A DNA stretch of 64,000 nt. It comes from Frigoribacterium sp. PhB116. GTDB taxonomy: Bacteria > Actinomycetota > Actinomycetes > Actinomycetales > Microbacteriaceae. This document shows, piece after piece, positions 7,676 to 14,981 of this stretch. Location of the stretch: assembly GCF_004364285.1 (NCBI RefSeq), contig NZ_SOBE01000004.1:1-64000 (forward strand), given 5' to 3'. Position numbers and translations under genes: made by a program. The notes beneath the pieces were generated by a model that had not been told where the DNA came from, did not search any database, and worked only from the letters and a program-made list of their open reading frames with translations. Position 1 is the first letter of the stretch. The number at the start of each line of letters is the position of its first letter.

Positions 7676-9909
7676 CAGAAGCTCACGCTCGGGGCGAGGA
7701 GACGCCACGTGACCGCGAACACGGCCAGCACGACGAGCGCCACGACGACGAGCACCCGTCCGGTCACCGAGGCCCAGCCCCGTCGCTCGCGCACGGCCTG
7801 CACGGCGGCGACGGCGGCGGGCACGATCGCGACGACGCCCACCAGCTGCAGCGCCTGCACCACGCGGATCGACCCGGCCGAGACGTCGACGAACGACATG
7901 GCCTGCCCGGCCACGACCGCCCAGCCGGCGAGGGCGAGCAGCGTCGCGACCTGGCCGATGCGCGACAGCAGCAGCGCGCGGCGGCGACGTCCGGTCTCGG
8001 GACGGCGTGCGGCGACGAGGTCGCGGCGTCCGGTGCGGCGGCCGAGCCCGACGAGCGCGGCGGTCGGCCACGCGACCACCGAGACGAGCAGCACGGCGAC
8101 GGCGGCGATCACCGACGGCAGCGCCGTCGACGCGACCTGCCAGGGCTGCGCCCGCAGCATCGTGAAGGAGGCGCCCCACGAGATCGCCTGGACGGTCGCG
8201 TCGGCGTCGTCAGAGTCGCCGTCGGTCCGCGTCGCGAGCAGGGAGTCGCCGCCCACCTCGCGCCACAGGTGCTCGTCGACCAGCTCGTACACGCCGGTCG
8301 TCGTGGCGAGCGGCTTCGGGGTGACCGCGATCGTGCCGTCCGAGCGGGGGACGATCGTCGTCTGGCCGCTCAGGGCGAGGAGCGCGCCCGGGTTCGTGAC
8401 CGGCGAGCGGGAGGACGTGAAGGTGCCGGCCATCGCGGCGGCCGCGGCGGCGCTGTCGAGCTGGCCCGCGCCTCCTGCGGTCTCGTCCGACCCCGACGAC
8501 GTCGCCGAGGAGGGGGCGGCGTCTCGTGCGGCTGATCCGTCTCGAGACGGATCAGCCGCAGCAGCGACCGAGTCCGCGCCGGTCCCCGCCAGGTCGGCCT
8601 CAGCCGAGGCGTCGCGCAGGTACCGGTCGGCGAAGCCCTGCAGCAGCGTCGTGCGCAGGTCGAGCGTCGCGGTCGGGGTGCGTCCCGAGGCGTTGAACGA
8701 CACGAAGATGCCCGCGTCGGACTCGGGGAACATCCGCATCGCGCTGTGGAACACCTGCGTGTCGCCGTCGTGCCCGAAGGCCGGGACGCCGGGGGTGCTG
8801 TCGTCGAAGAAGCCGAGGTCCATGCGTTGCCCGACGGCGAGCGTGCCGAGCTGGTCGGCTCCGAGGGCGGGGCGGTGCATCTCGTCGAGGGTCGCGGGCT
8901 CGAGCAGGGACTGCTCGGCGGGCAGGTCGCCCAGGTGCGCGAGCATGAATCGCGCCATGTCGGAGGCGGTGGCCGACATCGCGCCGGCGGGTGCCGCGTT
9001 CACGACCTCGGTCGGCACGGACGGCGCCGAGTCGTTCGGGTAGCCCTTCGCGAGCCGCGCCTGGAGGTCGTCGGGCAGGGGCTGCTCGAAGGTCGACGAC
9101 GTCATGTCGGCGCGGTCGAGGACCTGCTCCTGCACCAGCTCGGCGAACGGCTTCCCGCTCACCCGCTCGGCGACGTAGCCGGCCAGCGTGGCGCCGTAGT
9201 TCGAGTACGCAGGAGTCGTGCCGGGCTCGTAGACCTGCGCCGGGGGAGCGTCCGTCACCGCCTCGCGCAGCGTCTTCTCGCTGCCGGGGGTGCCGATCAG
9301 GCCGGCGATGACCTCCTCGAAGCCGGCCGTGTGGGTCAGCAGGTGCCGCAGCGTGATCGCGCCCTTCGGGGTGTCGAGGTCGAAGTCGAGGTACTGCTGC
9401 ACGTCGGCGTCGAGGTCGAGCTTCCCCTGCTCGACGAGCTGCATGATCGCGGTCGCCGAGACGACCTTCGAGACGGAGCCGATGCGGAACAGGGTGTCGT
9501 CGGGGTCGACCGGGCGGGCCGGGTCGCCGTCCGTGCCGGTGTCGGCGAGGCCGTAGCCGCGGGCGGTGAGCACCTGGCCGTCCGAGACGACGGAGACCGT
9601 CGCGCCGGGGATGCCGGCCGTCTGCAGCGCCGAGCCGAGCGCGCCGTCGAGCCAGGCGTCGACGTCGCCCTTCGTGAGCTCACCCCCGCCGGGCTGGCGC
9701 TGAGGGGTCGCAGGAGGCGCGGGCTCGGTGACGGGGGAGGTCGCGCCGGCCGCGGTGCCGCCCGCGGTGGCCGGGTCGGACGCGCCGGCCGAGCAGGCGG
9801 CGAGCGGGACGGCGAGGGCGACGACGGCCGCGGCGGCGGCGAGCCGGGGCAGGAGGCGGCGGCCGCGGAGGCCCGTCCGCGGCGGGGTGGGGAGGGGTGT
9901 CGATGTCAT
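7675..9909 (-). CDS. membrane lipoprotein serine hydrolase, beta-lactamase/DD-peptidase fold
   Basis: This 744-residue protein has a lipoprotein signal (LAAC, Cys39), a class-C beta-lactamase/penicillin-binding-type domain (~80-430) and, after an Ala/Ser-rich linker, several C-terminal membrane helices (~580-744). Catalytic motifs: S145-V-S-K148 (SxxK), Y-S-N in PAYSNYG, and HDG in FGHDGDTQ in place of KTG. Such proteins act on D-Ala peptides or small esters outside the cell. It is the first gene of an operon with the sensor kinase and regulator, so it may help sense cell-wall damage; this is inference. ATG 9909 is chosen for the signal peptide, although the GGAGG before it is only one base away; GTG 9942 is the other candidate. 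Confidence 0.85.
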   Translation of the reverse strand: MTSTPLPTPPRTGLRGRRLLPRLAAAAAVVALAVPLAACSAGASDPATAGGTAAGATSPVTEPAPPATPQRQPGGGELTKGDVDAWLDGALGSALQTAGIPGATVSVVSDGQVLTARGYGLADTGTDGDPARPVDPDDTLFRIGSVSKVVSATAIMQLVEQGKLDLDADVQQYLDFDLDTPKGAITLRHLLTHTAGFEEVIAGLIGTPGSEKTLREAVTDAPPAQVYEPGTTPAYSNYGATLAGYVAERVSGKPFAELVQEQVLDRADMTSSTFEQPLPDDLQARLAKGYPNDSAPSVPTEVVNAAPAGAMSATASDMARFMLAHLGDLPAEQSLLEPATLDEMHRPALGADQLGTLAVGQRMDLGFFDDSTPGVPAFGHDGDTQVFHSAMRMFPESDAGIFVSFNASGRTPTATLDLRTTLLQGFADRYLRDASAEADLAGTGADSVAAAADPSRDGSAARDAAPSSATSSGSDETAGGAGQLDSAAAAAAMAGTFTSSRSPVTNPGALLALSGQTTIVPRSDGTIAVTPKPLATTTGVYELVDEHLWREVGGDSLLATRTDGDSDDADATVQAISWGASFTMLRAQPWQVASTALPSVIAAVAVLLVSVVAWPTAALVGLGRRTGRRDLVAARRPETGRRRRALLLSRIGQVATLLALAGWAVVAGQAMSFVDVSAGSIRVVQALQLVGVVAIVPAAVAAVQAVRERRGWASVTGRVLVVVALVVLAVFAVTWRLLAPSVSF

Positions 9910-9960
9910 GCCTCCACGCTCGCCGGTCGGGCGCCGCGCCACAGGGGGCAGAGGTCGGGA

Positions 9961-9990
9961 CCTCGCCTGCGACCTGAGTCGCAGGCGAGG
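9961..9990. promoter_or_regulatory. perfect inverted repeat upstream of the serine hydrolase operon
   Basis: The 13-base arms CCTCGCCTGCGAC and GTCGCAGGCGAGG are separated by only 4 bases. They sit 52 bases upstream of the serine hydrolase start, in the gap shared with the divergent 10245 gene. The symmetry suits an operator or a transcript hairpin; which of these is not known. Confidence 0.45.
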
Positions 9991-10004
9991 CCCGCCCTGC
10001 CGCC

Positions 10005-10170
10005 GTCGCCGGGGTCGCCGGGGTCGCCGGGGTCGCCGACGTGTCGCGTCACGTTCCGAGCATCACGTCCCGCCACGACACGACGTGCTGCTCGGAACAC
10101 GATGCGACACGGGAAGCGCGAGACGAACGCGGGTACGCCCGGCGAACCCGCGCGTACCCGCCGGCGCGTG
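10005..10170. repeat. 9-bp tandem repeat followed by two nested inverted repeats
   Basis: The 335-base gap 9910-10244 holds no gene. After the 9961 hairpin it carries 3.7 copies of GTCGCCGGG (10005-10040). Next is a 70-base imperfect palindrome (10041-10110; outer arms about 21 of 25 matching, inner CACGTC/GACGTG). Then comes a third inverted repeat built on GCGGGTACG and CGTACCCGC (about 10129-10161). The stack of three symmetric elements between divergent genes is unusual in this window; its role is unknown. Confidence 0.6.
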
Positions 10171-10244
10171 GGAGGGTGCGCGCGGGTCCGAGGGGTGCGG
10201 AGCGCGCTGCGGCGCGCCGTCGCACGCTGCAATAGTGTCGCGAC

Positions 10245-10556
10245 GTGACGATCACTCGGCGGGCCGGCCGCCGCCTCCTGCGGGCCGCTGTCGTGCTGGC
10301 CGCCTCCGGTGCGCTTCTGCTCGGGCTCGCCGTGCTCCTGACCTGGTGGACCGACCTCACGGCGGGCGATCCCGCCCGGTACAGCTCGGCACCGCAGCCG
10401 GACTGGTTCACCCTCCGGCTGATCGCCGGGAACGTGCTGACGCTCGCCGCGGGCGCGCTGCTCGCGACGGCCCTGGTCGTCGGAGTCGTGGGTCTCGTGC
10501 GGATGCTGCGGGCCGGCGACGGACCCCGGTCGTCGTCCGACGGGCGCCCGGCGTGA
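10245..10556 (+). CDS. small two-helix membrane protein
   Basis: This 103-residue protein begins at GTG 10245 with a basic N-terminus (TITRRAGRRLLR), then a first membrane helix (~12-33), an extracytoplasmic loop rich in Trp, Asp and Pro (WWTDLTAGDPARYSSAP), a second helix (~55-78) and a short charged tail. I recognise no family. Its stop overlaps the GTG of the next gene by 4 bases, so the two are co-translated and probably act together in the membrane. Confidence 0.7.
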   Translation: MTITRRAGRRLLRAAVVLAASGALLLGLAVLLTWWTDLTAGDPARYSSAPQPDWFTLRLIAGNVLTLAAGALLATALVVGVVGLVRMLRAGDGPRSSSDGRPA

Positions 10557-11317
10557 CGGCCGGCACCGGCGGACCCGGCGCTCCCGACCACGACGAGCCC
10601 GGCCCCGACGGGCCCGGCTCGCCAGACCACGACGAGCCCGGCGAGGGCGGCGACGCTGACGGCCCCGACGCTGACGGCCCCGATGCTGACGGCCCCGACG
10701 CTGACGGCCCCGACGCGCCGCTCCCCTCCGGCTGGGTGCGGATCGGAGAGCGCAGCTGGTGGTCGTCGTGGGCCGGGTACAGCGCCGTCTTCGTCGTCAC
10801 GACGATCGTCTACTTCGGCGCGCAGGCCGGCCGGTTCTTCGACGGCCTCGTGCCCTTCCCGAGCGACCTGCTGCTCGGAGCCGTGCTGATCGCGGCCCTG
10901 ATGTGGGTCGCCACCGCGGTGCGGAACGCGATCTACCCGCAGCCCTGGGTGAACCTCGACACCGACCAGCTGCGCGCCGGCACCCGCCGCACCGTCGCGC
11001 TCGCCGACGTCGACCGCGCTCTCGTGCCGCTCGACCCGGCCCTGCGGTCGGACGTGCTCGTGCTCCGCCTGACCGCGAAGGAGGCGCGGGTCGAGATCAT
11101 CCTGCGCGACCGGCGGGGCCCGCGCCTCGACGGCACCTCCACCCGCGTGCTCGCGGAGGCGCTGCGCCGCACCTCCGTCGCGATGCCGACCTCGGCGACC
11201 GACCCGACGGGCCGCTTCGGCCGCTACAACTTCCCCGGGCACATCGGACTCGGCGACGCCATCGCGCTCGTCGAGCACCCGCCTGTTCCCGGGGCGCCGC
11301 TGCCTGCCTCCTGGTGA
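10553..11317 (+). CDS. two-helix membrane protein with conserved FGRYNFPG tail
   Basis: This 254-residue protein starts with an acidic, Gly/Pro/Asp-rich segment containing Asp-Ala-Asp-Gly-Pro repeats, then has two membrane helices (~75-125) and a soluble C-terminal half. The tail block DPTGRFGRYNFPG recurs in the 202-residue protein at 33693-34301 (DPTGAFGRYNFPG), which also has two helices followed by a ~100-residue soluble domain. The two are therefore paralogues of one unnamed family. The soluble part resembles small PH-like membrane-associated domains, a guess from its beta-rich pattern. The GTG start overlaps the preceding stop. Function unknown. Confidence 0.75.
   Translation: MTAGTGGPGAPDHDEPGPDGPGSPDHDEPGEGGDADGPDADGPDADGPDADGPDAPLPSGWVRIGERSWWSSWAGYSAVFVVTTIVYFGAQAGRFFDGLVPFPSDLLLGAVLIAALMWVATAVRNAIYPQPWVNLDTDQLRAGTRRTVALADVDRALVPLDPALRSDVLVLRLTAKEARVEIILRDRRGPRLDGTSTRVLAEALRRTSVAMPTSATDPTGRFGRYNFPGHIGLGDAIALVEHPPVPGAPLPASW
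10652..10711. repeat. 15-bp in-frame tandem repeat
   Basis: Four copies of GACGCTGACGGCCCC (one with a C-to-T change) lie end to end and encode Asp-Ala-Asp-Gly-Pro four times in the acidic N-terminal segment of the membrane protein. This is a likely slippage-prone, length-variable tract. Confidence 0.9.
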
Positions 11318-11398
11318 ACGCGGGCTGTCGCGCCCGCAGCTCGCGCTGGGGCCGCCTGCACGCCTCGGGCGCACGGCTCGTCGAGCTGCACCCTCGAG

Positions 11399-11436
11399 CC
11401 AGCACTACACCCTCGGTTCCGGGGGTGTAGCGCTGG
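11399..11436. terminator. bidirectional hairpin between convergent genes
   Basis: Arms 11399-11412 and 11423-11436 (built on CTACACCC / GGGTGTAG) pair at 13 of 14 positions around a 10-base loop. They lie between the stop of the + strand membrane protein and the stop of the - strand ligase gene, so one hairpin can serve both directions. Confidence 0.7.
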
Positions 11437-11456
11437 ATGCGGGGTGTAGCTCGCAG

Positions 11457-12992
11457 CTAGTGGAGGCGGGCGGCGCGCGCGGCCCACGCGCGGCGGCTGG
11501 TCTTGCCGGCGTCGTCGCGCACGGGCTCGTCCACGAGCCACAGCGCAGCCGGACGTCGCTCGGGGTCGAGCCGCTGCCGCGCCCACGCGAGCAGCTCCTC
11601 CGCGGTGACGCCCGCACCCACGCCCGCGCTCGCCCGCGCCCCCGCACCTGCCCCCGCGCCCGCCACGTCCACCACGGCCTCGATCCGCTGCCCGAGGTCG
11701 TCGTCGGCGACGCCGAACGCGACCGCGCCGCGCACGGCGGGGTGCGCCTCCAGCACCCGCTCCACCTCGGTCGGGTGCACGTTGACGCCGCCGCGCAGCA
11801 CGACGTCGTCGACCCGGTCGACCAGGTGCAGCCACCCGTCGGGGTCGAGGCGGCCGAGGTCGCCGAGGGTGTCCCAGCCGTCGTCGGTCCGGGCCGAGCG
11901 GCCGCCGAGGTACCGGTAGGTCGGGCCTCCCTCGCGCCGGAGCCACACCTGCCCGACAGTGCCCGCCGGCAGGTCGTCGCCGTGGGCCGTGCGGACGGCG
12001 ACGCTCGTCCCGCCGCCCGGGCGACCCACGCTGCCGGGGTGCTCGAGCCACTCGTCGCCGCGGATCGACAGGATCCCGTTCGACTCGCTGCCCGCGTAGA
12101 CCTCGACCACGCGCTCGGCACCGACCCAGGCCATGAACCGGCGCTTGAGGTCGGGCGGGCAGGGCGCTCCGAGGTGCAGCACGGTCTCGAGCGACGACAG
12201 GTCGGCGGCGGCGCGCTCGTCGGCGGGCAGGCGCAGCAGCCGGTGCATCATCGTCGGCACGAGCAGCGCCCAGGTCACCCGGTGCGCCGCGATCGCCTGC
12301 AGCATCCGTCGCTCGTCGAAACGCGGCAGCAGCACGAGCTCGTGTCCGGTCAGCAGCCCGCGGAACGCGTACGTGAAGGTCGCCGAGTGCGTCAGCGGTC
12401 CGGCGACGAGCTGCACCTGGTCGCGCGGCAGGAACGACGCGACGGCGAGCGACGGGTCGAGCAGCGCGGGCGCGGCCGCCAGCACCACCTTCGGCCGGCC
12501 GGTCGACCCCGACGAGGTCGGCGCCTTCCAGCTCGAGGCCCAGGCATCCGGCAGAGGAGGCGCGTCACCGGCCACCGGGGGAGGCGCCCAGCCCGCAGGC
12601 ACCCACGGCACCTCCCCGGCACCACCATCTGCCCCTCCATCGGCACCCGCACCGCTGCCCGCCGACGGCACCCCCACCACCAGCGCCGGCCGCACCAGCG
12701 CCTCCAGCTCGGCTCGCTCCGCGGCGTCGAGCCCGAGCGAGATCGGCTGCGGCGTCGCCCCGCACTTCCAGATCGCGGCGCAGACGACGATCATCTCGAC
12801 GGTGTTCGGCAGGGCCACGGTCACCAGCGAGTCGTGGCCGACGCCGAGGTCGAGGTAGGCGCGGGCGAGCACCGAGGAGGCGCGGTCCAGCTCCGAGGCC
12901 GTCAGCGTCCCGGCGTCGTCGCGTGCCACCACGCGGTCCGGGTCCGCCTCAGCGAGCCCCGTGACGATGCACGAGATCGACTGCCGCGCCAT
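11457..12992 (-). CDS. adenylate-forming (AMP-binding) ligase at the end of the Nit1C operon
   Basis: This 511-residue class I adenylate-forming enzyme would activate a carboxylic acid with ATP, typically for CoA or carrier transfer. Motifs: phosphate loop TSSGSTGRPKVV, A5-like VYAGSESN (relatives normally have YGxTE), hinge region GWDTLGDLGRLDPDGWLHLV and on to DDVVLRGGVNVHPTEVE, and the catalytic Lys in DDAGKTSRR near the C-terminus. An Ala/Gly-rich tract (~450) precedes the last subdomain. The ATG at 12992 lies 44 bases inside the end of the glycosyltransferase gene, so the two are translationally coupled. I do not recall a ligase among the core Nit1C genes; its co-transcription suggests it acts on the cluster's substrate or product. 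Substrate unknown. Confidence 0.85.
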   Translation of the reverse strand: MARQSISCIVTGLAEADPDRVVARDDAGTLTASELDRASSVLARAYLDLGVGHDSLVTVALPNTVEMIVVCAAIWKCGATPQPISLGLDAAERAELEALVRPALVVGVPSAGSGAGADGGADGGAGEVPWVPAGWAPPPVAGDAPPLPDAWASSWKAPTSSGSTGRPKVVLAAAPALLDPSLAVASFLPRDQVQLVAGPLTHSATFTYAFRGLLTGHELVLLPRFDERRMLQAIAAHRVTWALLVPTMMHRLLRLPADERAAADLSSLETVLHLGAPCPPDLKRRFMAWVGAERVVEVYAGSESNGILSIRGDEWLEHPGSVGRPGGGTSVAVRTAHGDDLPAGTVGQVWLRREGGPTYRYLGGRSARTDDGWDTLGDLGRLDPDGWLHLVDRVDDVVLRGGVNVHPTEVERVLEAHPAVRGAVAFGVADDDLGQRIEAVVDVAGAGAGAGARASAGVGAGVTAEELLAWARQRLDPERRPAALWLVDEPVRDDAGKTSRRAWAARAARLH

Positions 12993-14097
12993 GGTCGCCC
13001 TCCCCGCCGACGGCCTCGTAGAACTGCTCGTGGAGCAGGGCGACGTCGTCCCAGGAGTGCGACGCCGCGAGGTCGCGGCCGGGACCGGCTGCGGGGCCGG
13101 CCCCGTCGAGGGCGGCGACCAGCGCCTCCTCGATCGACGGGGGGTCGGCCGCATAGACGACGGTCGGGCCGAACACCTCGTGCAGCACCGGCAGGTCGCG
13201 GGCGACGACGGGCACGCCGGCGGCGAGGGCCTCCATCGCGGCGAGCCCGAAGCCCTCCTTGGTCGAGACGAAGGCGAGGGCGCCGGCGGCGGCGACGAGC
13301 GAGGGCAGCTCGTCGTCGTCGACCACGCCGAGCACGACGGGGTCGAGGCCGAGTGCGGCGATGCGGGCGTCGACCCGGGCGCGGTAGTCGCGATAGTCGA
13401 ACAGGGTCTCGCCGCCGCCGAACACCAGGCGCACGTCGGGTCGGCGGCGCTGCAGCAGCGCGAACGCCTCGACCAGGTCGAGGCTGCCCTTGCGCGGCTC
13501 GATGCCGCCGAGCGCCAGCACGTACTCGCCGAGCCGGTCGCGCCAGCGTGCCCGGTCGCCGTCGCCCGAAGGGCCGGCCGCCGCGGCGAAGCGGGCCGAG
13601 TCGACGCCGTTCGGGATCACGGTCGGGGTCAGCCCCCAGCCGCGCTCGACGTCGGCGGCGACGGCGGCGGACACGCAGATCCGGGCGAGCGGGCGGCGGA
13701 CCGCGTCGTCGTGGCAGCGCACGAGCTCGGGTGTCGTGAACTCGTCGAGGTGGTGGATCGTCCGGAGGCACGGGCCGACCGCGTTGGCCGAGATGCAGTC
13801 CTGCGCGTGCACCACGTCGTACCGCTCGCGCATGCGGGCCTCCGCGAACGCGGCCCCCATCGTCTCGATCGATCGAGCGATCCGCTCGCCGACCGACTCG
13901 TCGTCGCGCGCCTCGAACGGTACGACGCGGATCGACACGGCCGGGTCGACGCGGCGGAAGAACGCCTGGTCGCCGCCGCGGCCGAGGGTCCAGACGGTGA
14001 CGTCGTGACCTCGCCGGGCCAGCGCCTCCGACAGGGCGAGGGCGTGCACGACGCCGCCCCGCGGCTTCGTCGAGTAGGTGACCTGCGCGATCCGCAT
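12949..14097 (-). CDS. MSMEG_0565-family glycosyltransferase
   Basis: This GT4-type retaining glycosyltransferase of 382 residues is recognised as the Nit1C-linked MSMEG_0565 family. The N-terminal Rossmann half starts MRIAQVTYSTKPRGGVVHAL (family Gly-Gly loop). The C-terminal nucleotide-sugar half has IPNGVD, LALGGIEPRKGSLDLVEAF and the E-x7-E signature region in STKEGFGLAAMEALAAGVPV. It should transfer a sugar from a nucleotide sugar to an unknown acceptor in the cytoplasm. Its ATG overlaps the preceding stop by one base (TGATG). Its constant presence with nitrilase and radical SAM genes suggests that a glycosylated small molecule is handled; the acceptor is not known. Confidence 0.88.
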   Translation of the reverse strand: MRIAQVTYSTKPRGGVVHALALSEALARRGHDVTVWTLGRGGDQAFFRRVDPAVSIRVVPFEARDDESVGERIARSIETMGAAFAEARMRERYDVVHAQDCISANAVGPCLRTIHHLDEFTTPELVRCHDDAVRRPLARICVSAAVAADVERGWGLTPTVIPNGVDSARFAAAAGPSGDGDRARWRDRLGEYVLALGGIEPRKGSLDLVEAFALLQRRRPDVRLVFGGGETLFDYRDYRARVDARIAALGLDPVVLGVVDDDELPSLVAAAGALAFVSTKEGFGLAAMEALAAGVPVVARDLPVLHEVFGPTVVYAADPPSIEEALVAALDGAGPAAGPGRDLAASHSWDDVALLHEQFYEAVGGEGDHGAAVDLVHRHGAR

Positions 14098-14972
14098 CAG
14101 CGCAGGCCGCTCTCGTAGGCGGCCGGCACGCGTTGCCGCAGGTGGTCCATCGTGCGGCGGGCCCGGGCGGCGTCAGCGGCGACGTCGGCCGTCGCGACGG
14201 CGAGGCCGCCCTTGGCCCAGGTCTTGGCGACGATCTCGCCGGCAGGGTCGACGACCTTCGCCTGCCCGAGGAACCTCAGCCCGCCGAGCACCCCCGTCTG
14301 GTTCGACGAGACGAGCCAGAGCTGGTTCTCGGCGGCCCTGGCGCAGTCGTAGAGGTCGAAGAGGTGGGCCTGGCGGTCGTTCCGGAGGCGGTCCGAGCGG
14401 TCCGTGACGCTGGCCGGCCAGGCGCTCAGGCAGACGAGCAGCTCGGCGTCCGCGAGCGCCAGCGTGCGCGAGGACTCGGGGAACGTCTTGTCGAAGTCGA
14501 TCATCATGCCGAGGCGGCCGACGGGGGTGTCGACCGGGACGAACTCGGTGCCCGCGCGGTAGACCTCGGACTCGCCGAGGGGCAGGTGCACCTTGCGGTG
14601 CGACCCGAGCACGCGACCGGCCTGGACGCAGACGGCGCTGTTGTACCGGACGTCCTCGCCGCCCTCGAGGGCCCGCTCGGTGACGCCGAAGCAGACCGTC
14701 ATGTCGCCGGCGAGGTCGGCGACGGCCTGCACCTCGGGCCCGTCGATCTCGACCGCCGGCGGCAGCAGCGCGTCGGCGTCGTCGGGACCCGAGGAGGCGC
14801 CCCCCGGGTGCACGAGGTCGAGCAGGTACCCGCCCACGGTCGCGTCGGGCAGCACGAGCAGGTCGACCCCGCGGGCGCGCGCCTGCTCGACCATGCCGGG
14901 GAGCTTCGCGAGCGTCCGCCCGACGTCGCGACCGAAGTGCGCGGCGACGGCTGCCATCGTGATCTCGGCCAT
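14097..14972 (-). CDS. nitrilase-superfamily protein lacking catalytic Cys and Glu
   Basis: This 291-residue paralogue of the nitrilase at 16629-17525 aligns through its length (R-Y-N-(S/A)-A-V-C; S-(H/Y)-R-K-V-H-(L/Q)-P-L-G-E; DTPVGRLGM). The superfamily triad is Glu-Lys-Cys. Here the Glu position is Asp (LVLPD43ATVGGY versus LVFPE42AAIGGY), the Lys is kept (K127), and the nucleophile Cys is Asp (GMMID159FDKTFPE versus GMQIC153YDKAFPE). I confirmed both codons (GAC) on the DNA. It therefore cannot use the standard thiol mechanism. It may be a non-catalytic partner of the active nitrilase, a binding protein, or use other chemistry. High GC3 and intact frame argue against decay. It starts 9 bases after the flavoprotein stop. 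Confidence 0.85.
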   Translation of the reverse strand: MAEITMAAVAAHFGRDVGRTLAKLPGMVEQARARGVDLLVLPDATVGGYLLDLVHPGGASSGPDDADALLPPAVEIDGPEVQAVADLAGDMTVCFGVTERALEGGEDVRYNSAVCVQAGRVLGSHRKVHLPLGESEVYRAGTEFVPVDTPVGRLGMMIDFDKTFPESSRTLALADAELLVCLSAWPASVTDRSDRLRNDRQAHLFDLYDCARAAENQLWLVSSNQTGVLGGLRFLGQAKVVDPAGEIVAKTWAKGGLAVATADVAADAARARRTMDHLRQRVPAAYESGLR

Positions 14973-14981
14973 GGCGTCAGG

